A DNA stretch of 44,446 nucleotides from Flavobacteriaceae bacterium (GTDB lineage: Bacteria; Bacteroidota; Bacteroidia; Flavobacteriales; Flavobacteriaceae). The notes under the pieces were generated by a model. It was not told the origin of the DNA. It saw nothing but the letters and a program-made list of their open reading frames with translations, and did not search any database. How positions within the stretch are numbered: the stretch's first letter is position 1; every line of letters begins with the position of its first letter. This document shows positions 9,602 through 19,340 of the stretch, in pieces. Made by a program: the position numbers and the translations under genes. The stretch lies in the NCBI GenBank assembly GCA_002728855.1, contig PBWA01000026.1, positions 1 to 44,446 on the forward strand. The letters are read 5' to 3'.

Positions 9602-12243
9602 AGTTTTTTCTTTACTGCTATCTCCTGGAAGAACTCAAGAGTATCTCCTACAACTATTTTGTTATAGTCTTTAAGTTGTAGCCCACAATCGTATCCTTTA
9701 TTTACTTCTTTCACATCGTCTTTAAAACGTTTCAAAGAGATTAGATTACCGGTATGCTGGACGACACCATCCCTTATTAACCTAACTCCAGAATCTCTGT
9801 AGATCTTACCTGTAAGAACCATACAGCCTGCAACTGTTCCAAGCTTTGATATTTTATATGTTTCTCTAATTTCAGCAGTCCCTGTAACTTCTTCTTTGAT
9901 TTCAGGCGAAAGCATTCCTTCCATAGCGTCTTTTAAATCATTTATAGCATCATATATTATCGAATAAGATCTAACATCAATTTGTTCCTTTTCAGAAAGT
10001 AGTCTCGCATTTCCAACAGGTCTAACATTGAATCCAATTACAATTGCATCAGAGGCAGAAGCTAATAAAATATCAGATTCAGTTATTGCACCAACTCCTT
10101 TATGAACAATATTTATTTGTATTTCCTCAGTAGATAATTTTTGGAATGAGTCCGTCAAGGCTTCAACTGATCCATCAACATCTCCCTTTAAAATTAAATT
10201 GAGTTCTTTAAACTCTCCTAAAGCTATTCTTCTTCCAATTTCATCTAAAGTGATGTGTTTTTGAGTCCTGACATTTTGCTCCCTAACAAGTTGTGTCCTT
10301 TTTGCTGCTATTTGCTTTGCTTCTTTTTCATCTTCCAAAACATAAAAATTATCACCAGCTTGTGGAGCTCCATCAAGTCCCAAAATAGAAACTGGAGTAG
10401 AGGGAAGTGCTTTTTCTAAAGCCTTGCCCCTCTCATCAAAAATTGCTTTAATCTTCCCACTATGTTTACCCGCTAGAAAAAAATCACCTATCATTAGGGT
10501 GCCAGTTTGAACTAAAATAGTTGATACATAACCTCTCCCCTTGTCCAAATATGCTTCAACTACTGCTCCTGTTGACTTTCGGTTTGGATTAGCTTTTAAT
10601 TCAAGCATTTCAGCTTCTAACAAAACTTTTTCTAATAACTCATCAACACCATTTCCTTTTAATGCTGAAATATCCTGAGACTGTATTTTTCCTCCCCAAT
10701 CCTCAACCATTAGATTCATAGCTGCTAATTCCTCTTTAATTTTTTCTGGATTGGAAGTAGATTTATCGATTTTATTGATGGCAAAGATTATTGGAACACC
10801 TGCAGCTTGGGCATGGCTTATTGCTTCCTTAGTTTGAGGCATTATTGAATCATCAGCAGCTATTACAATTATAGCTATATCAGTTATTTGAGCTCCTCTT
10901 GCTCTCATCGCAGTAAATGCCTCATGTCCTGGAGTATCTAAAAAAGTTATTTTTTCATGATTTTTAAGGGTTACAGAATAAGCTCCTATGTGCTGGGTGA
11001 TCCCTCCAGATTCACCAGCAATAACATTTTCCTCTCTAATAAAATCTAATAATGATGTTTTACCGTGATCAACATGCCCCATTACAGTAACTATAGGAGG
11101 TCTTGGAACTAACTCTTCATCCTTATCAATATATTCAGATATCTCTTCTTCCAAATCAGCCTTCACAAAATCTACCTTATATCCAAACTCATCAGCTACA
11201 ATTGAAAGAGTTTCAGCATCAAGTCTTTGATTCATTGTAACCATAATACCCAGAGACATACATGCAGATATAATCTCGTTAATATTAACTTCCATAAGAG
11301 TTGCTACTTCACCAACTGTAATAAACTCAGTAACCTGAATTGTTTTTTCTTGTGCTTCTTGTTCTGCTATTTCATCTTCAGATTTTTGCTTATGCTGATC
11401 TCTTTTATCTCTTCTATATTTAGCTCCTTTAGATTTTGAAGATTTCCCCTGAAGTTTTTCTAATGTTTCTCTAACCTGTTTTTGAACATCCTCCTCAGAA
11501 ATTTCATCTTTACTTATTTTTTTTTGAGAGATTTTAGATTTTGTATTGTTTTGAGTTTCTTTTTTATTTGCTTCTTTACTTATTCTTTTTCTTCTCCTTT
11601 TTCTTGCTTCTTCAACATTACTCTCCTTCTTTTTTACTTCATCTACATTGATTTTTTCACCTAATCCTTTTAGTCCTGACAAAACCTTGTATTCTGTTTT
11701 AATATGTTCGGGCTCAATACTTTTTTCATCTTTTTGACTCAAATGATCTTTATCTGTAAAATTTGATTTTTCTTTCTCTAATTCTTTTTGTAGATCTTTT
11801 GAGGGCTTTTCAATTTTAATATTTTCTTTTACAGGAGATGAGGTAGACTCAGAAGACAAATCTTTTGATGCTTCCTTAGAGAGGGAATCAATTTTATCAA
11901 TCTTTTTAGGTTCATTCAAATCAGAAATTGATTCCTTTGTTTTATTCTTAAATTCAATTGTTCTATCAATCTTCTCTTTCTCTTCTTTATTCTCTTCAGA
12001 TAAATCCGGGTATGATTCTTTTTCTTTTCTTTTTTCTTCTGTTATTTCATTTGAGGCATCCCTTTTTGATTTATCTGTTTCAAATTCTTCCAATAAAATC
12101 TTATAAATTTCATCAGATATCTTGGTGGTGGGTCTTGGCTCAACTTGAAACCCTTTTGAAGAAAGGAAATCGATAACACGATCAAGAGAGATATTTAATT
12201 CTCTTAGAACCTTATTTAACCTAATGCTTGGATTATCTGCCAT
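9598..12243 (-). CDS. infB: Translation initiation factor IF-2
   Basis: 881 aa; charged N-terminal region, G-domain [24 protein letters not shown]. Confidence 0.98.
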   Translation of the reverse strand: MADNPSIRLNKVLRELNISLDRVIDFLSSKGFQVEPRPTTKISDEIYKILLEEFETDKSKRDASNEITEEKRKEKESYPDLSEENKEEKEKIDRTIEFKNKTKESISDLNEPKKIDKIDSLSKEASKDLSSESTSSPVKENIKIEKPSKDLQKELEKEKSNFTDKDHLSQKDEKSIEPEHIKTEYKVLSGLKGLGEKINVDEVKKKESNVEEARKRRRKRISKEANKKETQNNTKSKISQKKISKDEISEEDVQKQVRETLEKLQGKSSKSKGAKYRRDKRDQHKQKSEDEIAEQEAQEKTIQVTEFITVGEVATLMEVNINEIISACMSLGIMVTMNQRLDAETLSIVADEFGYKVDFVKADLEEEISEYIDKDEELVPRPPIVTVMGHVDHGKTSLLDFIREENVIAGESGGITQHIGAYSVTLKNHEKITFLDTPGHEAFTAMRARGAQITDIAIIVIAADDSIMPQTKEAISHAQAAGVPIIFAINKIDKSTSNPEKIKEELAAMNLMVEDWGGKIQSQDISALKGNGVDELLEKVLLEAEMLELKANPNRKSTGAVVEAYLDKGRGYVSTILVQTGTLMIGDFFLAGKHSGKIKAIFDERGKALEKALPSTPVSILGLDGAPQAGDNFYVLEDEKEAKQIAAKRTQLVREQNVRTQKHITLDEIGRRIALGEFKELNLILKGDVDGSVEALTDSFQKLSTEEIQINIVHKGVGAITESDILLASASDAIVIGFNVRPVGNARLLSEKEQIDVRSYSIIYDAINDLKDAMEGMLSPEIKEEVTGTAEIRETYKISKLGTVAGCMVLTGKIYRDSGVRLIRDGVVQHTGNLISLKRFKDDVKEVNKGYDCGLQLKDYNKIVVGDTLEFFQEIAVKKKL

Positions 12244-12252
12244 ATGAATTAT

Positions 12253-13485
12253 TTACTTTTCAAATTCTTCTTTCAATATTTTTACAACATCAGCAACAGT
12301 CTCTACTTCTAAGTCTGTTCTCTTAACTAAATCTTTTTCATCTAATTCAAGTACACTTTTTGCTGTATCAAGGCCTACCTTTTTAAATTCTTCAATAACC
12401 CATGAATCAATCTCGTCACTAAATTCAGTAAGTTCAACATCTTCTTCCATTCCTTCACGATAAACATCAATTTCATAACCAGTTAGTTTACCTGCTAAAC
12501 GAATATTGTGTCCTCCCCTGCCAATAGCTTTAGAAACTTCTTCAGGCTCGAGAAAAACTTGCACTTGTTTATTTTCTTCATCTATTTTTAACGAATTAAT
12601 TTTTGCTGGACTCAACGCTCGTGTAATATATAATTGCAAATTATTTGTATAATTTATAACATCAATATTTTCATTGCCAAGTTCTCTTACTATCCCGTGA
12701 ATTCTTGATCCTTTCATGCCTACACAGGCGCCAACAGGATCAATCCTATCATCATATGAATCAACAGATACTTTTGCTTTTTCTCCCGGAACCCTGACAG
12801 CTTTTTTAATTGTTATTAAACCATCAAAAACTTCAGGAATTTCTTGTTCAAAAAGTTTCTCCAAAAAAATTGGGGAAGTTCTAGATAAAAGAATTCTTGG
12901 TTTGATACCTCTTAATTCAACAGATTCAATCACACCTCTAACACTATCTCCTTTTCTGAAAAAATCACTAGGTATTTGCCTGTCTTTTAACAAAATCACC
13001 TCATTGCCATCGTCATCCATCAATATTACTTCACGATTTCTAACATGATGAACCTCTGCAGTAAATAATTCTCCCTCTCTATCTTTAAACTTGTTGTATG
13101 TATTATTACTATCATGTTCAAAGACTTTTGCTGTTAAATTTTGTCTTAAACTCTGAACTAATCGCCTTCCAAGATCTACTAACTTTACTTCTTCGGAAAC
13201 ATCCTCTCCAACTTCAAAATCAGGCTCTATTTTTTTAGCTTCTGTAATTTCTATCTCCACATTTGGATCTTCTACTTTTCCATCCTCAACAACGACTCTA
13301 TTTCTCCAAATCTCTAAGTCACCTTTATCAGGGTTAATAATGATATCAAAATTTTCATCAGATCCATATTTTCTCTTTAAAGTATTACGAAAAACTTCTT
13401 CCAAAATAACCATTAGGGTTACTCTGTCAATCATTTTTTCGTCCTTAAATTCAGAAAATGATTCTATAAGACTTATATTTTCCAT
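12253..13485 (-). CDS. nusA: Transcription termination/antitermination protein NusA
   Basis: 410 aa; NusA N-terminal domain, S1 and KH regions (GACVGMKGSRI, KAIGRGGHNIRLA); rimP-nusA-infB order. Confidence 0.97.
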   Translation of the reverse strand: MENISLIESFSEFKDEKMIDRVTLMVILEEVFRNTLKRKYGSDENFDIIINPDKGDLEIWRNRVVVEDGKVEDPNVEIEITEAKKIEPDFEVGEDVSEEVKLVDLGRRLVQSLRQNLTAKVFEHDSNNTYNKFKDREGELFTAEVHHVRNREVILMDDDGNEVILLKDRQIPSDFFRKGDSVRGVIESVELRGIKPRILLSRTSPIFLEKLFEQEIPEVFDGLITIKKAVRVPGEKAKVSVDSYDDRIDPVGACVGMKGSRIHGIVRELGNENIDVINYTNNLQLYITRALSPAKINSLKIDEENKQVQVFLEPEEVSKAIGRGGHNIRLAGKLTGYEIDVYREGMEEDVELTEFSDEIDSWVIEEFKKVGLDTAKSVLELDEKDLVKRTDLEVETVADVVKILKEEFEK

Positions 13486-13488
13486 TAC

Positions 13489-13959
13489 TTAATTTTTAAA
13501 TTTTACTTTTAATCTAGCTTGTTTTATATCTTTATAATAATACGATCCTGTTTCAACTTTAGGATATTTTTGACCTTTGTTTTTTGGATCAGTTCCTGAA
13601 ATTTCCATCTCAATTTTTTTGTCATTTGCTTTTTTCAACTTCCCGTCAATAAAAGTACCGTCATCTAGCTTCAGTTCTAAATCTCTTCCAACATTGTTTT
13701 TGTACTGCCTTGAAATTTTTAAATTTTCACCAATACCGGGCGAAGTCACCTCTATTGAAAAATTTTTATTTTCTTCCTCAATTTTATTTCTCAAAGCCTT
13801 AGAAATTCTGATACAATCTTGTACCTTAATTCCATTATCTCCATCAATAATGATTTTGATTGAATCATTACTTCTAATGTCAAAATCAATTAAAAAAATA
13901 TCTGGATATTCTTCCAAAAGATTTTCAAGGTAATATTTAATCCTAGTATTAAAATCCAT
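13489..13959 (-). CDS. rimP: Ribosome maturation factor RimP
   Basis: 156 aa; position upstream of nusA; ...EVTSPGIGENLKISRQYKNNVGRDLELKL... Confidence 0.93.
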   Translation of the reverse strand: MDFNTRIKYYLENLLEEYPDIFLIDFDIRSNDSIKIIIDGDNGIKVQDCIRISKALRNKIEEENKNFSIEVTSPGIGENLKISRQYKNNVGRDLELKLDDGTFIDGKLKKANDKKIEMEISGTDPKNKGQKYPKVETGSYYYKDIKQARLKVKFKN

Positions 13960-13968
13960 CCAAAAAAA

Positions 13969-13991
13969 AGAGGCAACTTATAGGAGCCTCT
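13969..13991 (-). promoter_or_regulatory. Terminator-like hairpin with U-tract in the rimP leader
   Basis: Minus strand: AGAGGC-TCCTATAAGTT-GCCTCT followed by a T-run (8 consecutive T) then GG-ATG of rimP. Confidence 0.6.
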
Positions 13992-14014
13992 GATTAATTA
14001 TTCAAAATGCTTTG

Positions 14015-14022
14015 CAAAGATA
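14015..14022 (-). promoter_or_regulatory. Bacteroidota-type -7 element (TATCTTTG) for the rimP-nusA-infB operon
   Basis: Plus-strand CAAAGATA = minus TATCTTTG, matches the TAnnTTTG consensus, upstream of rimP. Confidence 0.5.
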
Positions 14023-14047
14023 ACTTTTATCTTCGAATTTAAAAAAG

Positions 14048-14131
14048 TTATAGACGTGAATGAATTTTAGCTACAATTCCTAAGAATAAGCATAAAATAG
14101 CACACCATATAACAAACCCTCCTACGCCCAT
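14048..14131 (-). CDS. Putative 27-aa single-TM membrane microprotein (MGVGGFVIWCAILCLFLGIVAKIHSRL)
   Basis: ATG-to-TAA ORF on the minus strand between the Big_5 lipoprotein gene and rimP; preceded by an A-run; hydrophobic core with basic C-terminus. Too short for the ORF track. Confidence 0.5.
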   Translation of the reverse strand: MGVGGFVIWCAILCLFLGIVAKIHSRL

Positions 14132-14169
14132 TTTTTTTTTGTAAATATAAAAAACAAATTTTTATTTAG

Positions 14170-15789
14170 TTAATTTTTTTTGATGAAGAAGTTCTCATTT
14201 AAATCCCAATTTGATCTTAAATTCAATTTATTTGGAAAATAAATAACCTTTTCAGGCTGAAGCTTTTTTAAATAATTACCAGTATCCCATCTGCCATTAT
14301 TATTTGAATCTTTGATGTATCTTATATAATAATCTCCCGGGCTTAAATATTTGAAAATATACAAATCTGTTTCATTGAATGTATTTTCTTTTCGGACTAC
14401 ATTGAAATTGTTATCAAGTAATTCTATAATAAAACTTTCACTATTTTCTCTAATTAACTGTAAAAAAATATTTCCATAATACTCTGTATCTCTTGACTGA
14501 ACACCATATTTAATTGTATCGTTTGAGTTATCAAAAAAATCAATTATAGCACCTGGATATATTGAGATTTCATAATCATCATTAGGCTCAACTTCAAATA
14601 AAATATTAACAATATCATAATTTTCATCTAAACTAACATCAAAAGGGACTTTAATAGAATCCACGTTTTTAATGTCAATAAATTCCTTATCTATCTTAAT
14701 AATTGGAATATTTGAAGATATTTTAAAAGTATCTTTAAATTCAATAATTCCTTGACTTAACGATCTTAATATTAAAGAATCTTTTTCTTTTGTTTCTCTA
14801 AATTTTACTGTCGAATTTCTAATTGTATCAACCTCTTGTAAAGAAAATTGTAAAGAGTCTACATCTAATCCTTTAAACCAATAATTTATTGTGTCCTTAA
14901 CCCTGTCTTTATTCATTAATGAAATAAAGTTTTCAGAAACCTCAGAGGTTAATTTTAGTTCTTTCATATTTGTCAAATCACCAAAATATTGAACCCCCAG
15001 GCGATTTTTATTGACAAAAAAAGGTCTCCCCCAAAAAAAGTTTTCTCTTTCTTTAAAAATAGTAAAATCAATTACACTGTCTTTAGGTAATGTTATTGGC
15101 TTTTCTACAAAACCAATTTTATCAATGTTTTGATCAAAAAGATAATTTGCAGCTTCATCCTTTATAGCTATAATTTCGTATTTCCCTTCACGTATATTTT
15201 TAAAATTATATATTACTGAGTCTAAGGTGCTTGTAACATAGAATGGTTTTTTTAAAAAAATTGTTGAATCATTAAAAGTACTATCAGCAGGATACAAATA
15301 AACTGATATAAATGATTCCGTATCCTTATCCAAAGCATCATTTATTTTTCCTTTTATCTCTAAGGAGTCAAGCTTCGGACCTGTTGAGAAAGCATAATAA
15401 AAAAAGGGAAATAAATTACCTTCATTGTAGTCTGCTATACTATTCCCGAAATTAAAAGTATAAGTAGTATTTTCATCCAAACTATCTAGTAGTTGAATCT
15501 CTATTTTTTTTGAAACAACTGATTCTGGTGGTTTAATTTTATATGAATTTTTTTCAATTGGAGGAGAAATAATTAATTGTCTTCTCAAATCTTTCATCTG
15601 TATATACTCATCAAAAACTAATTCTATTTCATCTTTATCAAAAAGAGTAGTATTCATTTTAGGATTAGCACGGGTTAGTACTGGAGGGATCGAGTCTTTT
15701 AGTCCTCCTGTTGGCGAGCTTCTTCTTGCGCAACTGATAATAAAAAGCAAAAGTGCAGAGATTAAAAATATTCGAAATAGGAATTTCAT
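14170..15789 (-). CDS. Ig-like (Big_5 type) domain lipoprotein
   Basis: ORF track starts at 15849, but MKFLFRIFLISALLLFIISCARRSSPTGGLKDSIPPVL is a lipoprotein signal beginning at 15789. Confidence 0.75.
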   Translation of the reverse strand: MKFLFRIFLISALLLFIISCARRSSPTGGLKDSIPPVLTRANPKMNTTLFDKDEIELVFDEYIQMKDLRRQLIISPPIEKNSYKIKPPESVVSKKIEIQLLDSLDENTTYTFNFGNSIADYNEGNLFPFFYYAFSTGPKLDSLEIKGKINDALDKDTESFISVYLYPADSTFNDSTIFLKKPFYVTSTLDSVIYNFKNIREGKYEIIAIKDEAANYLFDQNIDKIGFVEKPITLPKDSVIDFTIFKERENFFWGRPFFVNKNRLGVQYFGDLTNMKELKLTSEVSENFISLMNKDRVKDTINYWFKGLDVDSLQFSLQEVDTIRNSTVKFRETKEKDSLILRSLSQGIIEFKDTFKISSNIPIIKIDKEFIDIKNVDSIKVPFDVSLDENYDIVNILFEVEPNDDYEISIYPGAIIDFFDNSNDTIKYGVQSRDTEYYGNIFLQLIRENSESFIIELLDNNFNVVRKENTFNETDLYIFKYLSPGDYYIRYIKDSNNNGRWDTGNYLKKLQPEKVIYFPNKLNLRSNWDLNENFFIKKN

Positions 15790-15908
15790 ATCAAAAATAG
15801 TACAACAAAGTAACAGAATATTATAATTAGATCCTACACATACAAACAAGCTAATTGTGCTTAGTTAAATATTTTATGATTAATGAATTTTTAAAAATTA
15901 AAAAGGCT

Positions 15909-15916
15909 TATTTTTG
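15909..15916 (+). promoter_or_regulatory. Candidate -7 element (TATTTTTG) immediately upstream of glyS
   Basis: TATTTTTG ending 4 nt before the ATG at 15921. Confidence 0.4.
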
Positions 15917-15920
15917 AATC

Positions 15921-17462
15921 ATGAGTAATAAAGAGAATTCTTTCAAAAAAATAGTTTCTCATGCCAAACAATATGGATTTATCTTTCCATCAAGTGAAAT
16001 ATATGATGGCATAAATGCTGTCTACGACTATGGCCATAATGGGGTTGAATTAAAAAATAACATTCGTGAATACTGGTGGAAATCAATGGTCCATTTAAAT
16101 GAAAATATTGTTGGTCTTGATGCTTCTATTTTAATGCATCCTACCACATGGAAAGCATCTGGTCATGTTGATGCTTTTAATGACCCTCTTATTGATAACA
16201 AAGATTCTAAAAAAAGATATAGAGCAGACGTTTTGGTTGAAGACTATGTAGCTAAAATTGAAGAAAAAATAGATAAAGAAATCTTAAAAGCTCATAAGAA
16301 ATTTGGAGAGGGCTTTAATAAAGAAAAATTTATTTCAACCAGTCCTAAAATAGCAACTTATCAAAATAATTCGAAAAAAATTCTAACCCGCTTAAACAAA
16401 TCACTTGAAAAAAATGATTTAGAAGATGTAAAAGACTTGATTGAATCTTTAGGAATTTCTTGTCCTGAATCTGGTTCTAAAAACTGGTCGAAAGTCAAAC
16501 AATTCAATTTGATGTTCTCTACCAAATTTGGCGCTTCCTCAGATAATGCAATGGATGTATATCTTCGTCCCGAAACTGCTCAAGGTATTTTTGTTAATTT
16601 TCTTAATATTCAAAAAAGTGGTAGAATGAAATTACCCTTTGGAATAGCTCAAACTGGTAAAGCTTTTCGAAATGAGATTGTTGCTAGACAATTCATTTTT
16701 AGAATGAAAGAATTTGAACAGATGGAAATGCAATTTTTTGTTAAGCCAGGAACTCAAAAAAAATGGTACTCATATTGGAAAGAAAATCGACTGAAATGGC
16801 ATCTCTCACTAGGTTTAGATAAACAAAATTACAGATTTCATGATCATGAAAAGCTTGCTCACTATGCTGAAGAGGCCTGTGACATTGAATTTAAATTTCC
16901 TTTTGGATTTAAAGAATTAGAAGGCATACATTCGAGAACAAATTTTGATCTAGGTAATCATGAAAAGTTTTCAGGAAAAAAATTAAAATACTTTGACAAT
17001 GACTCAAATGAAAGCTATGTCCCTTATGTTGTTGAAACCTCTATTGGTCTTGATAGGATGTTTTTAGCATTGTTCTCTGGCTCTCTGAAGGAGGAAACTT
17101 TAGTAGATAACTCAATTAGGACAGTTTTAAAATTACCCTTGTCTCTTGCGCCAGTCAAAGTTGCTATTTTACCATTAATCAAAAAAGATGGTTTACCTGA
17201 AATTGCAAAGAAAATTTATAATGATCTCAGATATAAATTTAATGCCGCATATGATGAAAAGGATGCCATTGGAAAACGATACAGAAGACAAGATGCTTTA
17301 GGCACTCCATTTTGTGTAACTGTTGATCATCAATCTCTTAAAGATGAGACTGTAACTATTAGATTTCGCGATGATATGAAGCAGAAAAGAATTAAAATTA
17401 GTTCTATTGATTATACAATCGACAAAAGTTTAAGTACCATTAACCTTTTAAAAAATCTTTGA
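15921..17462 (+). CDS. glyS: Glycine--tRNA ligase (single-chain, dimeric type)
   Basis: 513 aa class II aaRS; YLRPETAQGIFVNF, FRNEIVARQFIFRMKEFEQMEMQFF, VVETSIGLDRMFLAL. Confidence 0.96.
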   Translation: MSNKENSFKKIVSHAKQYGFIFPSSEIYDGINAVYDYGHNGVELKNNIREYWWKSMVHLNENIVGLDASILMHPTTWKASGHVDAFNDPLIDNKDSKKRYRADVLVEDYVAKIEEKIDKEILKAHKKFGEGFNKEKFISTSPKIATYQNNSKKILTRLNKSLEKNDLEDVKDLIESLGISCPESGSKNWSKVKQFNLMFSTKFGASSDNAMDVYLRPETAQGIFVNFLNIQKSGRMKLPFGIAQTGKAFRNEIVARQFIFRMKEFEQMEMQFFVKPGTQKKWYSYWKENRLKWHLSLGLDKQNYRFHDHEKLAHYAEEACDIEFKFPFGFKELEGIHSRTNFDLGNHEKFSGKKLKYFDNDSNESYVPYVVETSIGLDRMFLALFSGSLKEETLVDNSIRTVLKLPLSLAPVKVAILPLIKKDGLPEIAKKIYNDLRYKFNAAYDEKDAIGKRYRRQDALGTPFCVTVDHQSLKDETVTIRFRDDMKQKRIKISSIDYTIDKSLSTINLLKNL

Positions 17463-17524
17463 TATTTTAAATGCTAATATTTACATAAACTTTTAGTTTA
17501 TTTATATTTAGAAAAAAATCAAAT

Positions 17525-18286
17525 TTGAAAATTATTTCCTACAACATAAATGGGATAAGAGCTGCAATCAGAAAAGGCTTCGCAGATTGGCTTGAGCAAG
17601 AAAACCCTGATGTAATATGTCTTCAAGAAATAAAAGCAATGGAAAATCAATTTGATGTTAAACTTTTTGATGAGTTAGGATATGAAAGTTTTTGGTATCC
17701 TGCCCAAAAAAAAGGATACAGTGGAGTAGCAATTCTATCAAAATTCCCTGTAGAAAATGTCAAATTTGGAATCGATAATCAACATTTTGATAATGAGGGT
17801 AGAGTATTACAAATCGATTTTGAAAAAGTTTCTATAATCAGTTTATATCTGCCATCAGGCACGAATGCCTCTCGTTTAGGATACAAGTTTAATTTTATGG
17901 ATCAATTTCAACTCCATATCGATAATTTGAAAGAAAAATATCCAAATTTGTTGATATGTGGTGATTATAATATTTGTCATAAAAGTATTGATATTCACGA
18001 CCCTGTAAGAAATAAAAATGTTTCAGGTTTTTTACCAGAGGAGCGACTGTGGTTAGACAAATTCATATCCAAAGGGTATATTGATTCATTCAGATATTTT
18101 AATCCTGAACCTAATAAATATAGCTGGTGGAGTTATAGAGCAAATTCTAGGGAAAAAAATAAAGGTTGGCGAATTGACTACATAATGGTAAGTGAATCTT
18201 TAGAAAAAAAAATTTCTCAATCATTTATTTTAAATCAAATTTATCATTCTGATCATTGTCCTATTGGGATAGAGATAGACTTATAA
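17525..18286 (+). CDS. xth: Exodeoxyribonuclease III / AP endonuclease
   Basis: 253 aa; MKIISYNINGIRAA, CLQEIKA, ICGDYNICH, WRIDYIMVS, YHSDHCPIG; TTG start. Confidence 0.95.
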   Translation: MKIISYNINGIRAAIRKGFADWLEQENPDVICLQEIKAMENQFDVKLFDELGYESFWYPAQKKGYSGVAILSKFPVENVKFGIDNQHFDNEGRVLQIDFEKVSIISLYLPSGTNASRLGYKFNFMDQFQLHIDNLKEKYPNLLICGDYNICHKSIDIHDPVRNKNVSGFLPEERLWLDKFISKGYIDSFRYFNPEPNKYSWWSYRANSREKNKGWRIDYIMVSESLEKKISQSFILNQIYHSDHCPIGIEIDL

Positions 18287-18298
18287 GAGAAAATTAAG

Positions 18299-19336
18299 AT
18301 GCAATATAATTTGTTACCAAATACTGATATCAAAATTAGCAAAATTTGTCTTGGAACAATGACATATGGAAATCAGAATAGTGAAAGAGAAGGTCATGAG
18401 CAAATGGATTATGCTTTTGAGCATGGAATTAACTTTTTTGATACCGCTGAATTATATCCTGTCCCTGCTTCTTCAAAAACTCAAGGAGAAACTGAGAGAA
18501 TAATTGGGACATGGTTAAAGAAAAAAAGAACTAGAGATAAAGTAATTTTAGCTTCAAAGATTGCAGGCCCAGGGGATTATACAAAACACATTAGAAAAAA
18601 TATGAGCTTTTCCAAAAAGCATATTGACAAGGCTGTAGAAAGTAGCTTAAAAAGATTGCAAACAGAATATATTGATCTATATCAGCTTCACTGGCCAGAG
18701 AGAAGAACAAACACCTTTGGTATTCGAGGTTTTATACATTCAGATTCAGATCCATGGAAGGAAAATTTTGAAGAGATTCTTGATTCATTAAATTATCATA
18801 TTAAGCTTGGAAACATTCGACATATAGGGCTTTCAAATGAAAATCCATGGGGAATAATGCGGTTCTTAAATTCGTCTAAAAGTGTAAAAACAAAAATGAT
18901 CACTGTTCAAAATCCTTATTCACTTTTAAATAGACAATTTGAAGTTGGAAGTTCAGAAATATGCCATAGGGAAGGAATAAAACTCCTAGCTTATTCGCCA
19001 CTTGGTTTTGGGGTTTTAACTGGAAAATATTTAAATAATAGTAGACCAAAAAATTCACGTTTGATTTTATTTCCAAACTTTAAAAGATACTCAAGCCCCC
19101 AAAGTGTTGCTGCTACAGAAAGATATGCTTCATTAGCCTTAAATTATGGAATTTCAATTACACAAATGGCTTTATCATTTGTTAACGATAGATCTTTTGT
19201 TTGTAGTAATATTATTGGTGCTACTAACATGAGTCAACTCAAGGAAAACATTGATTCCCATAATATAGTTCTATCAGAATCTATTCTTAAAGAAATAGAA
19301 AAAATTCATAACGAGATCCCAGATCCAGCGCCATGA
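18299..19336 (+). CDS. Aldo/keto reductase
   Basis: 345 aa; GLSNENPWG, LLAYSPLGFGVLTGKY, NIIGATNMSQLKENI. Confidence 0.93.
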   Translation: MQYNLLPNTDIKISKICLGTMTYGNQNSEREGHEQMDYAFEHGINFFDTAELYPVPASSKTQGETERIIGTWLKKKRTRDKVILASKIAGPGDYTKHIRKNMSFSKKHIDKAVESSLKRLQTEYIDLYQLHWPERRTNTFGIRGFIHSDSDPWKENFEEILDSLNYHIKLGNIRHIGLSNENPWGIMRFLNSSKSVKTKMITVQNPYSLLNRQFEVGSSEICHREGIKLLAYSPLGFGVLTGKYLNNSRPKNSRLILFPNFKRYSSPQSVAATERYASLALNYGISITQMALSFVNDRSFVCSNIIGATNMSQLKENIDSHNIVLSESILKEIEKIHNEIPDPAP

Positions 19337-19340
19337 TTTT

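Noticed and set aside
11227-12176. Plus-strand ORFs over the IF-2 N-terminal region (70, 60 and 72 aa)
   Set aside because: Cys/Phe-rich mirror translations of the low-complexity Lys/Glu region of infB.
12716-13048. 110-aa plus-strand ORF
   Set aside because: Lies entirely antisense to nusA; composition is the mirror of a conserved gene.
13577-13933. 118-aa plus-strand ORF
   Set aside because: Antisense to rimP; Ser/Phe-rich mirror translation of a Lys/Glu-rich gene.
17463-17524. Weak inverted repeat TAAAC-TTTTA-GTTTA between glyS and xth
   Set aside because: Only 5 bp and AT-rich; expected by chance in this composition.
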